In this document: piece after piece, positions 51,188 to 58,828 of the stretch
How positions within the stretch are numbered: position 1 is the stretch's first letter
Layout: the number at the start of each line of letters is the position of its first letter
NCBI RefSeq assembly: GCF_001428245.1
Contig: NZ_LMRV01000044.1
Span: forward strand, 62,923 to 126,922
Length of the DNA stretch: 64,000 nucleotides
DNA from: Paenibacillus sp. Soil522
GTDB lineage: Bacteria; Bacillota; Bacilli; Paenibacillales; Paenibacillaceae
Reading direction: 5' to 3'
Translations under genes and position numbers: made by a program
The notes under the pieces: model-generated
The model's database searches: none
What the model was told of the DNA's origin: nothing
The model's input: only the letters and a program-made list of their open reading frames with translations

Positions 51188-52084
51188 ATGCTTGGCTTAC
51201 AATATTTTCGCTTCGAAGAATTGTGGACCCCAATGTTTCTGTTCGGAATGGCTGCTGTTGTCATTCTATATTTCTACTTGATCGGTCCATGGCGGGTGAA
51301 GAACGATCCTGGGGCGCCAGCAGCAACAGCGCTGCAGAAGGTGATGTTCGTTTCAGCGGCCATTATGTTTTATTTCGTGCATGGAGGGCCTCTTAACCTC
51401 TTAGGCCATCTTATGTTTACTTTTCATATGGTCGATATGTCAGTGTCGTACTTGATTGTACCGCCGCTTGTCCTGCTAGGAGTACCCAGCTTCCTATGGC
51501 GCAAAATGTTCTCGGCTCCCTTTTGGAAAAAGCTGAGTCTATTTATGAACCCGATTGTTTGTCTCGTGCTGTTTAATATGCTGTTTTCTATTTATCATGT
51601 CCCTCTTGTCCATGACTATGTGATGACGCACTTTGCTGTGCATCGTCTTTATTATTTTGTATTGCTAATTACGTCATTTATGATGTGGTGGCAAATTGCC
51701 GATCCTGTACCGGAGTGGAGCAGATTAAGTGATTTGAAGCGGATGGCGTACGTGTTCGCGAACGGCATGCTTCTAACGCCGGCTTGCGCTTTAATTATTT
51801 TCGCCAAAACATCTATGTATGCTATATATAGCGATCCTAACGTTTGGGTTACGGCGATGGGATATTGTGTAACTGGCGACCCAACCCGGTTGCTGGAAAG
51901 CTTTAGCGGTCCGCAATTTTTTAATTTGATGGACGTCGTAGAAGACCAGCAGCTTGGCGGTATCGTGATGAAGCTTGTCCAGGAGCTTATGTATGGGATC
52001 ATTTTGGCGTATATATTCAAGCAATGGTTTAAACGCGAGCATTCGGAAGATGATTTGCCAAATACGAATACCGGTACGGCTTAG
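51188..52084 (+). CDS. ctaG: Cytochrome c oxidase assembly factor CtaG
   Basis: A ~298-residue protein with about seven helices of the caa3_CtaG family (MLGHxMFTFHMVDMS-like segment: LGHLMFTFHMVDMSVSYLIV; VHDYVMTHFAVHRLYYFVLL). It is needed for copper insertion or maturation of caa3 oxidase in Bacillus. ATG 51188 follows GAAAGGAGCTTCCACG; 27 upstream codons in frame include the hairpin and are not translated. Confidence 0.9.
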   Translation: MLGLQYFRFEELWTPMFLFGMAAVVILYFYLIGPWRVKNDPGAPAATALQKVMFVSAAIMFYFVHGGPLNLLGHLMFTFHMVDMSVSYLIVPPLVLLGVPSFLWRKMFSAPFWKKLSLFMNPIVCLVLFNMLFSIYHVPLVHDYVMTHFAVHRLYYFVLLITSFMMWWQIADPVPEWSRLSDLKRMAYVFANGMLLTPACALIIFAKTSMYAIYSDPNVWVTAMGYCVTGDPTRLLESFSGPQFFNLMDVVEDQQLGGIVMKLVQELMYGIILAYIFKQWFKREHSEDDLPNTNTGTA

Positions 52085-52119
52085 TACTAATCATTTTGAC
52101 AACAATAGGTGGGGTAACG

Positions 52120-52584
52120 TTGAACAGTTATAATATTATGCCGACAATTAGCACCTTCTTCATCGTGCTTAGCGCTGTGCTGGTAGCCGTAGGCTGGAGA
52201 CTGGCGATTAAGCGCAGGCTTGAGGAGCATCAGAAAGTGATGTTCTATGCTGCGGTAGCCGCGACAATCTTTTTTATCGTATACGTATCGCGGACGGTAT
52301 TCGTAGGCAACACTTCATGGGGCGGGCCCGATAGCTTGAAGCCGTATTATCTCGTCTTCTTATTGTTTCATATCGTGCTTGCGACCGTTGCGGCCGTATT
52401 TGGCATTACAACGCTTACGCTCGGCTATAAGAAGAAATTCGCCAAGCATCGTAAGTGGGGTAAGGTTACTTCGCTTATTTGGTTTGTAACTGCAATTACC
52501 GGTACGATGGTATATATTTTGCTATATTTGATGTATCCGGGCGGGCATACGAAGCCGGTAATAGATGCTATTTTCGGATTATAA
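52120..52584 (+). CDS. DUF420 membrane protein, probable oxidase maturation factor
   Basis: A ~154-residue protein with four or five helices (IMPTISTFFIVLSAVLVAVG, YYLVFLLFHIVLATVAAVFG, KHRKWGKVTSLIWFVTAITG). DUF420 proteins such as YozB/CtaM help build haem-copper oxidases, which fits its position last in the cta operon. TTG 52120 is chosen for GGTGGGG 6 nt upstream. Confidence 0.82.
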   Translation: MNSYNIMPTISTFFIVLSAVLVAVGWRLAIKRRLEEHQKVMFYAAVAATIFFIVYVSRTVFVGNTSWGGPDSLKPYYLVFLLFHIVLATVAAVFGITTLTLGYKKKFAKHRKWGKVTSLIWFVTAITGTMVYILLYLMYPGGHTKPVIDAIFGL

Positions 52585-52610
52585 AGTAACGGACGGTTTG
52601 CAAAGGGAAA

Positions 52611-52657
52611 GCCATGCTTGCGAAAGAGATCGCTCTTTCGTAAGCATGGCTTTTTTT
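52611..52657 (+). terminator. Terminator of the cta operon
   Basis: An 18-bp stem (52611-52628 with 52633-52650), four-base loop ATCG, followed by T7. Confidence 0.92.
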
Positions 52658-52816
52658 ATGGAGGAATGCTGCAAAGCTAAATTTAGTGTATCGTTAAGAT
52701 CTCCCATATTATTGAATAAGTGAAACGACTTTCCTTTTTTATCGTATTGATGGATCAGGATAGGGTGCTTGGCGTGTACGAGAAATCAGATCGAACTAAG
52801 TGAGGGGAGCAGCAAA

Positions 52817-53722
52817 ATGAATTCGTTAAAAGTCGAGCAGGTCGTTAAGCAATACGGAGATAAAACAGCCGTCAACGGCATTAGCCTTGAGGTGAGTGAG
52901 GGCGAGATTTACGGCTTGCTCGGCGCCAATGGTGCAGGAAAGACGACAACGATGCGGATGGTGCTTGGCCTCATTTACCCGGATGAGGGCCGGATTTTAT
53001 ATAACGGGAAAGGCTACAGCAGCGATCAGCTCCGCAATCTTGGGTATTTGCCGGAGGAAAGAGGCTTGTATCCGAAGGTACGCGTCAGCGACCAGCTTAT
53101 TTATCTCGCTCGGCTGCGCGGCATGTCGAAGAAGGATGCGGAGCTAAGCCTGAAGAAGTGGCTGGACCGGTTCGAGGTACCGGAGTATTACAATAAGAAG
53201 GTCGAAGAGCTGTCCAAAGGGAATCAGCAAAAAATTCAATTTATCGCAGGCGTTATCCACTCGCCCAAAATCGTTATCCTCGATGAAGCGTTCAGCGGCC
53301 TCGATCCGGTTAATGTCGAGCTGTTGAAATCAACGGTGAAGGAGCTGCGTGACTCAGGTACGAGCATCCTGTTTTCGACCCATCGCATGGAGCATGTGGA
53401 GGAGCTGTGCCGGAACATTACCATTTTGCACCGCTCGAACGTCGTGTTGAAGGGTAATTTGAAGGAGATAAAAAAGCAGTTTCCGAAGGAACGCGTCATT
53501 CTCAGCACGGAGCAGGAGGTAACCGGAATCGAGGGGATTACCGGGGTTACGAACGTTAACCGTCATGAATATGGCTATGAAGTAGGCATTGCTAACGAGG
53601 CTGTTGGCGGCGAGATTTTGCGTCATGCGCTGAAGCAGACGGTGATTACGAGATTCGAGATCAAGGAACCGACATTAAATGAAATATTTATTAAGACAGT
53701 AGGCGGTGATAGCCATGAATAA
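52817..53722 (+). CDS. ABC-2 exporter ATPase, NatA/YhaQ-like
   Basis: A ~301-residue ATPase: Walker A LGANGAGKTTT (~38-46), Q-loop region YLPEERGLYPKVRVSDQLIY, signature LSKGNQQKIQF (~136), Walker B IVILDEAFSGLDPVN (~156). The PEERGLY element and NQQK signature are typical of the sodium-exporter NatA/YhaQ branch. ATG 52817 follows GAGGGGAG. The last codons overlap the permease start region. Confidence 0.88.
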   Translation: MNSLKVEQVVKQYGDKTAVNGISLEVSEGEIYGLLGANGAGKTTTMRMVLGLIYPDEGRILYNGKGYSSDQLRNLGYLPEERGLYPKVRVSDQLIYLARLRGMSKKDAELSLKKWLDRFEVPEYYNKKVEELSKGNQQKIQFIAGVIHSPKIVILDEAFSGLDPVNVELLKSTVKELRDSGTSILFSTHRMEHVEELCRNITILHRSNVVLKGNLKEIKKQFPKERVILSTEQEVTGIEGITGVTNVNRHEYGYEVGIANEAVGGEILRHALKQTVITRFEIKEPTLNEIFIKTVGGDSHE

Positions 53723-55022
53723 CTTTTGGACGGTCGTCGGCTTTACGTTAAAAAACAAATTTAGAGGCAAAGCATTCCTTGTTACGACGCTTATTATCGC
53801 CGTTATTATGACTATCGCTATTAATCTTCCCTATATTTTTTCGCAATTCAGCAGCGGCGACAAAGTGACCAGCATTGGCTATATTCAATCGAAGCAGGCG
53901 GAAGGCTCGGCGACGGGCGATCAGCTTAAAACCTATTTCGATATGCTGGAGAAGCCGGGCGTGAAGCTGGTTCCTTATGCAGATAAAGGCTCGGAGGCAG
54001 AGAACGAGAAGCAGCTGAAGCAGGCCATTACAGATAAAGACATAAAAGGCTACTTGGCATTTGGCAAAATAACGGAGAGCGGCTTTCCGGAAATGACGTA
54101 TAAATCCGAGAAGCTGCTCGCTTTCGAGCTGACTAGTTCGATCCATAACGGGCTTCAGTCTATTCGCCAGGCAGCCGTTCTGCAAAATGCCGGTTTAACG
54201 GAGGCGCAGCTGGCTTTGCTGAATGCGCCAATCCATATCGCAACCGTTCAAATTTCCGCGACGGAAGACGCAGGCCGTGTCGATCAAGGCAAGACGCCGG
54301 AGGAGCAAGGCGTTAATATGGGGCTCGTCTATTTTATCGTCGTCCTTCTGTTTATGGCGATCATGATTACGGGGCAATTAATCGCATCGGAAATTACGGC
54401 AGAGAAAAGCTCCCGCGTGATGGAGCTGCTCATTACGAGCGTGTCGCCGCTGAAGCAAATGTTCGGTAAAATCGTAGGCATGTTTTTGGTAGGACTCATC
54501 CAAATTTCCATTTATGTGATCGTCATCATCGTAAACGTGAATTTGCCGCATAACGATAAAATGCTAGGCCAGTTCAATATAGATTTAACGAAGATCGATC
54601 CTGAGCTGCTGATGTACGCGGCCTTGTTCTACTTAACCGGCTACTTCTTGTTCGCCACATTATTCGCAGCGGTTGGCTCAATCGTCAGCCGTACGGAGGA
54701 TTTAGGCCAGGCGGTGCTGCCCATAACGATGACCGCGATGGCCGGCTTCTATATTTCCATATTCAGCATTTCAAGTCCGGACAGCATCCTTGTGAAGGTA
54801 TCATCGTTCGTTCCCTTCTTCTCGCCATTCGTTATGCTGCTGAGACTAGGCTTGACCGATCCGCCGCTATGGGAAGTGTGGGCATCCATTGGTATTCTTC
54901 TCGTTACGATTTACGCGGCTGTATGGTTATCCGCAAAAATCTACCGCACGGGCGTATTGATGTACGGCAAGCGTCCGAGCTTTAAGGAGCTTCGTAAGGC
55001 GATGAAGGCTTATAAGATTTAA
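53715..55022 (+). CDS. ABC-2 exporter permease, NatB/YhaP-like
   Basis: A ~435-residue permease: helix 1 (~20-42), a large extracytoplasmic domain (~45-200), then five helices (VYFIVVLLFMAIMITGQLIA, ASEITAEKSSRVMELLITSV, SPLKQMFGKIVGMFLVGLIQ). The EKSSRVMELL loop is the family coupling motif. With the preceding ATPase it probably exports Na+ or a toxic compound. ATG 53715 is chosen after GGCGGTGATAGCC. Confidence 0.88.
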   Translation: MNNFWTVVGFTLKNKFRGKAFLVTTLIIAVIMTIAINLPYIFSQFSSGDKVTSIGYIQSKQAEGSATGDQLKTYFDMLEKPGVKLVPYADKGSEAENEKQLKQAITDKDIKGYLAFGKITESGFPEMTYKSEKLLAFELTSSIHNGLQSIRQAAVLQNAGLTEAQLALLNAPIHIATVQISATEDAGRVDQGKTPEEQGVNMGLVYFIVVLLFMAIMITGQLIASEITAEKSSRVMELLITSVSPLKQMFGKIVGMFLVGLIQISIYVIVIIVNVNLPHNDKMLGQFNIDLTKIDPELLMYAALFYLTGYFLFATLFAAVGSIVSRTEDLGQAVLPITMTAMAGFYISIFSISSPDSILVKVSSFVPFFSPFVMLLRLGLTDPPLWEVWASIGILLVTIYAAVWLSAKIYRTGVLMYGKRPSFKELRKAMKAYKI

Positions 55023-55219
55023 CTGCCTGTGGGACTTGTGGTTGTGGGTAATGTGTGGTGTCATAATTAATGAGAAAGCTTTCAAGATAAATGAGAAAAA
55101 GTTTTCAGAAATACTGAGAAATGAATAATGCAAGATTATGTATATAAATTGCGTGGTGATTAATTGTATTTCACAAAAGTTCTTGATTTTATGTAGAATA
55201 CTAAGAGTTGATTTAGGAA

Positions 55220-55885
55220 GTGGTTACTTTGGGACCCGGGCATGCCGGAGGAGGAAGTGTGGCGCATGCGGTACGCCTGTTTGCGGACAAATTTGCGAAG
55301 CTGCGCAATCGTACTTAAAGCTTGCCGTGACGATTGGCATCAGTTTGCCTGCCGGCGAGCTCGGCCGGGCGGATGCGGCATACAGGGAAGCGGTGACTGC
55401 GATGCGGATGGCTATTGTCGGCGGTGAAGAAATCGTGGAATGCGGCATGTCCGAGCCGGAGAATTCCGCACTGTCTTATCCGGCAGAGCTGGATATCCGA
55501 TTCGAGAACGCGCTTCGCGGCGGAGTGCGGAAACGGCCCTCGAAGTGGTGAAGCAGTTCGGCCAAAAGCTCCGAAGCCAGCGCTACAGTTGTGCGCTTCG
55601 CCTATAATCAGCTGCTCACTTCCGCGCTGCGTACGGCCAGTTTGCTCGGTATGCCCTTGCGGAGCATTTCGGGGATAAAGATCCGTATGCCGAGCTCGCC
55701 GGACGGCAGAGGCACGAGCAGGCGGTTCAATGGTTTGAAGACCGCCTCATCCGGCCGATCGCCCAGTGCGTGGCGGACCGGCAAAACCGTGATTATGAGA
55801 ATTCGGTGCGCAAAGTCGTGGACTATATCGGAAATCATTATCACGAGGATTTGTCGCTGAATCGCCAGGTAGCTATCGCAAATTA
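55220..55885 (+). pseudogene. Decayed AraC-family regulator
   Basis: Pieces of one regulator lie in changing frames: VAHAVRLFADK, then AAQSYLKLAVTIGISLPAGE to FENALRGG, then ALEVVKQFGQKLRSQRYS, RFAYNQLLTSALRTASLLGM, PLAEHFGDKDPYAELAGRQR, and VDYIGNHYHEDLSLNRQVA before a stop. The middle is the linker domain and the end is the first helix of an AraC HTH. At least three frameshifts, no start and no HTH mean it is dead. Confidence 0.8.
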
Positions 55886-55929
55886 AATAAAAAGTCCTAA
55901 ATAAGATCCAACTCCCCCACAGAGGCAGA

Positions 55930-56184
55930 TCAGCTTCTTGCTTTTCGCTGATCCGCCAGTAAAGCAACGATAGCCATGTCAAAAAGATCCCAATCGAAAG
56001 GATCGTCCGTCAAATTATTCGTCAAATAGGCTGCGACATCATGCAGATTGTTGGCACGAAGCTCGTGAAGGAGCTCATCCGGGTCGTCCAGAACAAGCAA
56101 ATTGCGCTCGCGGCTGATCGTTTTCAACGCTTCGACGACATAGGCCGGCGTTCTTTCGGCCTCCCGCTCAAGCTCGGTTAACAT
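55930..56184 (-). CDS. Small acidic protein of unknown function
   Basis: An 84-residue soluble acidic protein (RTPAYVVEALKTISRERNLL, LHELRANNLHDVAAYLTNNL). ATG with GGAGG 7 nt upstream. An 11-bp inverted repeat (56181-56191 with 56210-56220) places the start codon in a stem and the ribosome site in the loop. I do not recognise the family. Confidence 0.6.
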   Translation of the reverse strand: MLTELEREAERTPAYVVEALKTISRERNLLVLDDPDELLHELRANNLHDVAAYLTNNLTDDPFDWDLFDMAIVALLADQRKARS

Positions 56185-56220
56185 AGTGATACCTCCGATA
56201 TTATCGAGATATCACTATGT
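56181..56220 (-). promoter_or_regulatory. Inverted repeat over the start of the 84-residue protein gene
   Basis: Perfect 11-bp arms ACATAGTGATA and TATCACTATGT, 18 bp apart. In DNA it could be an operator; in mRNA it would pair the start codon. Confidence 0.5.
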
Positions 56221-56249
56221 TTTCCCGACCTATGGAAAAATATTACTTC

Positions 56250-56477
56250 AACCGCCGCGCCAGCTCGTCGTCGGACAGCGCATGCGTGGCGCACCAAATA
56301 AAAGGGGATCATGCTGATGACGAGCGTGCGCGGGGTGCCAGTCCGATCCGCCAGAAAACCACTAAGTTTGGAGCCGATTAAGCTCACGATGCCTAATATG
56401 AAAAGAATGACACTCTCCACTCCTCCACTAAATGACATAACGGAGGTGAGGAATGGGGTAATATACGTATTGACCAC
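56250..56477 (-). pseudogene. Fragment of an MFS transporter
   Basis: The minus frame encodes NTYITPFLTSVMSFSGG, ILFILGIVSLIGSKLSGFLA and DRTGTPRTLVISMIPFYL: two membrane helices and the GxLADRxG loop of an MFS carrier. Both sides run into non-homologous sequence. Only ~60 of ~400 residues remain. Confidence 0.7.
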
Positions 56478-56566
56478 CGAAGAAATTCATCATCAGTGGT
56501 GCGGTACTAGCGCCGCATGTATTGCTAACGGGCAATTAATTGAGTAAACGATTTGAGGTGATAAAT

Positions 56567-57121
56567 ATGGACATTAGAGAAACAGGCATTATTCTTTTCT
56601 GCGAGGATTACGAATTAGTATTAAAGTTTTATTCCGAACAACTTGGCATGAAAATCCGACAACGTGGTGAGGACTTATCTATTTTGGATTTCGGCGGCAG
56701 TTATCTCATGCTTGAGAAAAATGGTGGGGCTTCAGATAAAGAAAAAACAAGATCGCAAAATCCAACGGTTATTCGATTCAACGTTAATAATTTTGGTTCA
56801 GCCGTATCGGAGATTGTGGCACGTGGAGTAAATGTTGAGGTGAAGAGCTTTGAATGGGGAACGATAGGAGTAGTTATTGATCCCGAAGGAAATAGAAAAA
56901 GGTGTCTTCTTCTGTCTGCTTATTCAAGTTCCCGGCATTGTTCTTCTTCGCCGTTAAGCTCATTTTCCGAGCCAAATTCCGTTCCTTCAAGGTCCTGTCT
57001 CTCAATATGGCCTTTTATTGCAGCGATCGCATCCGCGTCAGAATTTTCGATCGGTTCCGTGCCGTCTTCGACGATGCGGGATTCATCATATCGATCATTA
57101 CGTCTCGTTACGTTAGCATAG
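56567..57121 (+). CDS. VOC/glyoxalase-fold protein with aberrant C-terminal tail
   Basis: The first ~110 residues form a VOC domain (ILFCEDYELVLKFYSEQLGM, LDFGGSYLMLEKNGG, GVVIDPEGNR), which normally ends a few residues after DPEGNR. Here the frame runs ~75 residues further through Ser-rich sequence that is antisense to the small gene at 56920-57138. The natural 3' end was probably lost in a rearrangement near 56895-56910. ATG 56567 follows TTGAGGTGATAAAT. Activity of the chimera is doubtful. Confidence 0.6.
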   Translation: MDIRETGIILFCEDYELVLKFYSEQLGMKIRQRGEDLSILDFGGSYLMLEKNGGASDKEKTRSQNPTVIRFNVNNFGSAVSEIVARGVNVEVKSFEWGTIGVVIDPEGNRKRCLLLSAYSSSRHCSSSPLSSFSEPNSVPSRSCLSIWPFIAAIASASEFSIGSVPSSTMRDSSYRSLRLVTLA

Positions 57122-57138
57122 ATTTCTTTGTCATTCAT
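56920..57138 (-). CDS. Small acidic protein, spore-cluster type
   Basis: A 72-residue hydrophilic protein rich in Glu, Asp and Asn (NDKEIYANVTRRNDRYDESR, ADAIAAIKGHIERQDLEGTE). It is the third of three short minus-strand genes with the same orientation and composition. The ribosome site AAAGGA is weak. It overlaps the tail of the VOC frame, which is the less likely of the two to be real there. Confidence 0.55.
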   Translation of the reverse strand: MNDKEIYANVTRRNDRYDESRIVEDGTEPIENSDADAIAAIKGHIERQDLEGTEFGSENELNGEEEQCRELE

Positions 57139-57172
57139 TAAAATTTCAATCCTTTTTATTCAATTGACTTTC

Positions 57173-57334
57173 TTAAAGGCCGCCGCATGATCCCTTGTAT
57201 CCGTCATTCTCCTGCATTTCCTTGAGATGTTCGCGAATTTCCGGATCCTCCGGCATTTCTGCCACTATCTTTACTTCCGGTACCTGGTCCGTTGTTTCGA
57301 TTCTCTGATTCTTTGCCTGATTTCGGTCTGCCAT
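57173..57334 (-). CDS. Small hydrophilic protein, spore-cluster type
   Basis: A 53-residue protein MADRNQAKNQRIETTDQVPE..., with EMPEDPEIREHLKEMQEN and a Cys near the end (GSCGGL). Strong GTAAGGAGATGCGCT before ATG. Disordered, acidic; family not recognised. Confidence 0.6.
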   Translation of the reverse strand: MADRNQAKNQRIETTDQVPEVKIVAEMPEDPEIREHLKEMQENDGYKGSCGGL

Positions 57335-57373
57335 AGCGCATCTCCTTACCCGGGAAAAAATGCCTAGCGGATA

Positions 57374-57538
57374 TTACTCTTCTTCAGCCTCTGTACCTCG
57401 GTTTTGCTGGAAACTTTTTGCCGCTACTTCTGCAGGCTCTGCGGAAAACTCCGTATCTTCTTCGTTTGCCATAGGCATTTTATTCATTTCGGTCGTCTGC
57501 ACTTCTGCTTTGGACGCTTGGTTATGCTGCCTTGCCAT
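57374..57538 (-). CDS. Possible gamma-type small acid-soluble spore protein
   Basis: A 54-residue protein MARQHNQASKAEVQTT... with EDTEFSAEPAEVAAKSFQQN. The TEFSAE...QQN pattern recalls gamma-SASP (SspE) repeats (TEFASET...QQN), and Gln/Asn/Glu bias fits. Strong GGAGGTGTTATCC site. Homology is tentative. Confidence 0.55.
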   Translation of the reverse strand: MARQHNQASKAEVQTTEMNKMPMANEEDTEFSAEPAEVAAKSFQQNRGTEAEEE

Positions 57539-57599
57539 GGATAACACCTCCTTAAAGATAAAATCAGACCCCTGTAGATTGCGTTATCTTCATGGATTA

Positions 57600-57616
57600 T
57601 ATGCAATTCATGCATA
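57600..57616. promoter_or_regulatory. Palindrome in the divergent spore-gene region
   Basis: TATGCA-ATTCA-TGCATA lies between the minus-strand small genes and the plus-strand spore cluster. It could be an operator or part of divergent sporulation promoters. Confidence 0.35.
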
Positions 57617-57668
57617 GTTAGGTTGATCGAAGTTCAAGCTATTGAGGAATCGAATAGGAGGTCAGATA

Positions 57669-58043
57669 ATGGCAGAGAAAAATATACTTGCTTTCTTTAA
57701 CAGTCCCGAACAGGCGAAGGATGCGCTGCAGCAGCTAAAGGGTTTGAATCTTATCGATACATCAATAGACCGGGTTAACGCCTACCCCGGAAGCGGAAGC
57801 GACCATGTGTCAAACCCGATCACCGGAGATATTCCAAGCCTCGGTTATCTCACTTTAGGCGGTGATTTCAACGACCGGAATGCCGGTATTTTAGCCGCCA
57901 CCAGCGTCAGCGCGAGCGGCATGAGCGCAGGCGGTCCCCATAATACAGTTACCGGAAAAGACACCGTTCTTACGATCGTTGTCGATGAAGCCGATTTCGA
58001 GCAAGCGTTAAAGACTGTTCAGAATGCCGGAGCTCTCGTTTAA
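57669..58043 (+). CDS. Unknown protein of a spore-coat cluster
   Basis: A 124-residue protein: KNILAFFNSPEQAKDALQQL at the start and DTVLTIVVDEADFEQALKTV near the end suggest a small ferredoxin-like alpha/beta fold, with a Gly/Ser-rich middle (NPITGDIPSLGYLTLGGD). AATAGGAGGTCAGATA precedes ATG. CotF-like genes follow directly. Function unknown. Confidence 0.7.
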   Translation: MAEKNILAFFNSPEQAKDALQQLKGLNLIDTSIDRVNAYPGSGSDHVSNPITGDIPSLGYLTLGGDFNDRNAGILAATSVSASGMSAGGPHNTVTGKDTVLTIVVDEADFEQALKTVQNAGALV

Positions 58044-58071
58044 TATTTCTAAAAAAAAGGAGTCGAATGAC

Positions 58072-58362
58072 ATGCAGCAAACCCAAGCTCAACAAGGCCA
58101 ACAGCAGCAGCAGCCTCTCATGACGCAGCCGCCGCAAGTGATAACGACGAAAGATTACCAGTATTTAAAGGACCAATTGTCATGGGAGATATTGGCTATG
58201 AAAAAATGCCGTCACTTCTCCCAGGAAAGCACAAATTCCGAAATTAAACAGGCAATCGATAAGGCGGGACAAATGCATCAAAGGCATTACCAACTGCTCT
58301 TAAAGCATCTGCAAAATAACAATATAGAGGAAATGAAAAAAGTTCCGCAAATCCAGCAGTAA
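58072..58362 (+). CDS. CotF/YhcQ-like spore coat protein
   Basis: A 96-residue protein: Gln-rich N-terminus (residues 2-20), then a ferritin-like helical hairpin TKDYQYLKDQLSWEILAMKK and DKAGQMHQRHYQLLLKHLQN, as in CotF/YhcQ proteins. ATG after AAAAGGAGTCGAATGAC. Operon with the next gene, 14 bp away. Confidence 0.78.
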   Translation: MQQTQAQQGQQQQQPLMTQPPQVITTKDYQYLKDQLSWEILAMKKCRHFSQESTNSEIKQAIDKAGQMHQRHYQLLLKHLQNNNIEEMKKVPQIQQ

Positions 58363-58376
58363 AAGGAGGATATAAA

Positions 58377-58733
58377 ATGAATCAAAATCAGGCTTCCCAA
58401 GCGATCCAAAATCCGAAACCGGCTAATGAACCTCAGGTTAAAGGCCCGGAAATGAATGACCGCGACCGCGTCAATGACATTTTGGCAATGGAGAAATACT
58501 TAACTGACAGCTTTAACATATCGGCCCGGGAGGCAAGTCATTCTTATCTTCACCAAGATATTATGACAATCTTGAATGAGACGCATCAATGTCAATATGA
58601 ATTGTTTGAATTGATGTTTAAACAAGGCCACTATAAATTAGAGGCGGAGCAACAGCAGAAGCTCGATCAAGCCTATCAACAGTTTAATAACTATTCGTCT
58701 CAATTCCCTTATCCAAATACCATGCTTCAATAG
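58377..58733 (+). CDS. CotF/YhcQ-like spore coat protein
   Basis: A 118-residue protein: MNDRDRVNDILAMEKYLTDS, FNISAREASHSYLHQDIMTI, LNETHQCQYELFELMFKQGH, with C-terminal PYPNTMLQ. It is the longer coat CotF-like form and could pair with the preceding short one. AAAAGGAGGATATAAA before ATG. Confidence 0.82.
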   Translation: MNQNQASQAIQNPKPANEPQVKGPEMNDRDRVNDILAMEKYLTDSFNISAREASHSYLHQDIMTILNETHQCQYELFELMFKQGHYKLEAEQQQKLDQAYQQFNNYSSQFPYPNTMLQ

Positions 58734-58828
58734 GTAAGGAGTGGCTGAGCTGCGAAGCGTTATATATGTTTCCGTCCCGGTTCGGGAACATTAAATGTTG
58801 CTGCACATTCATACGGGAGGCGAAAAGC

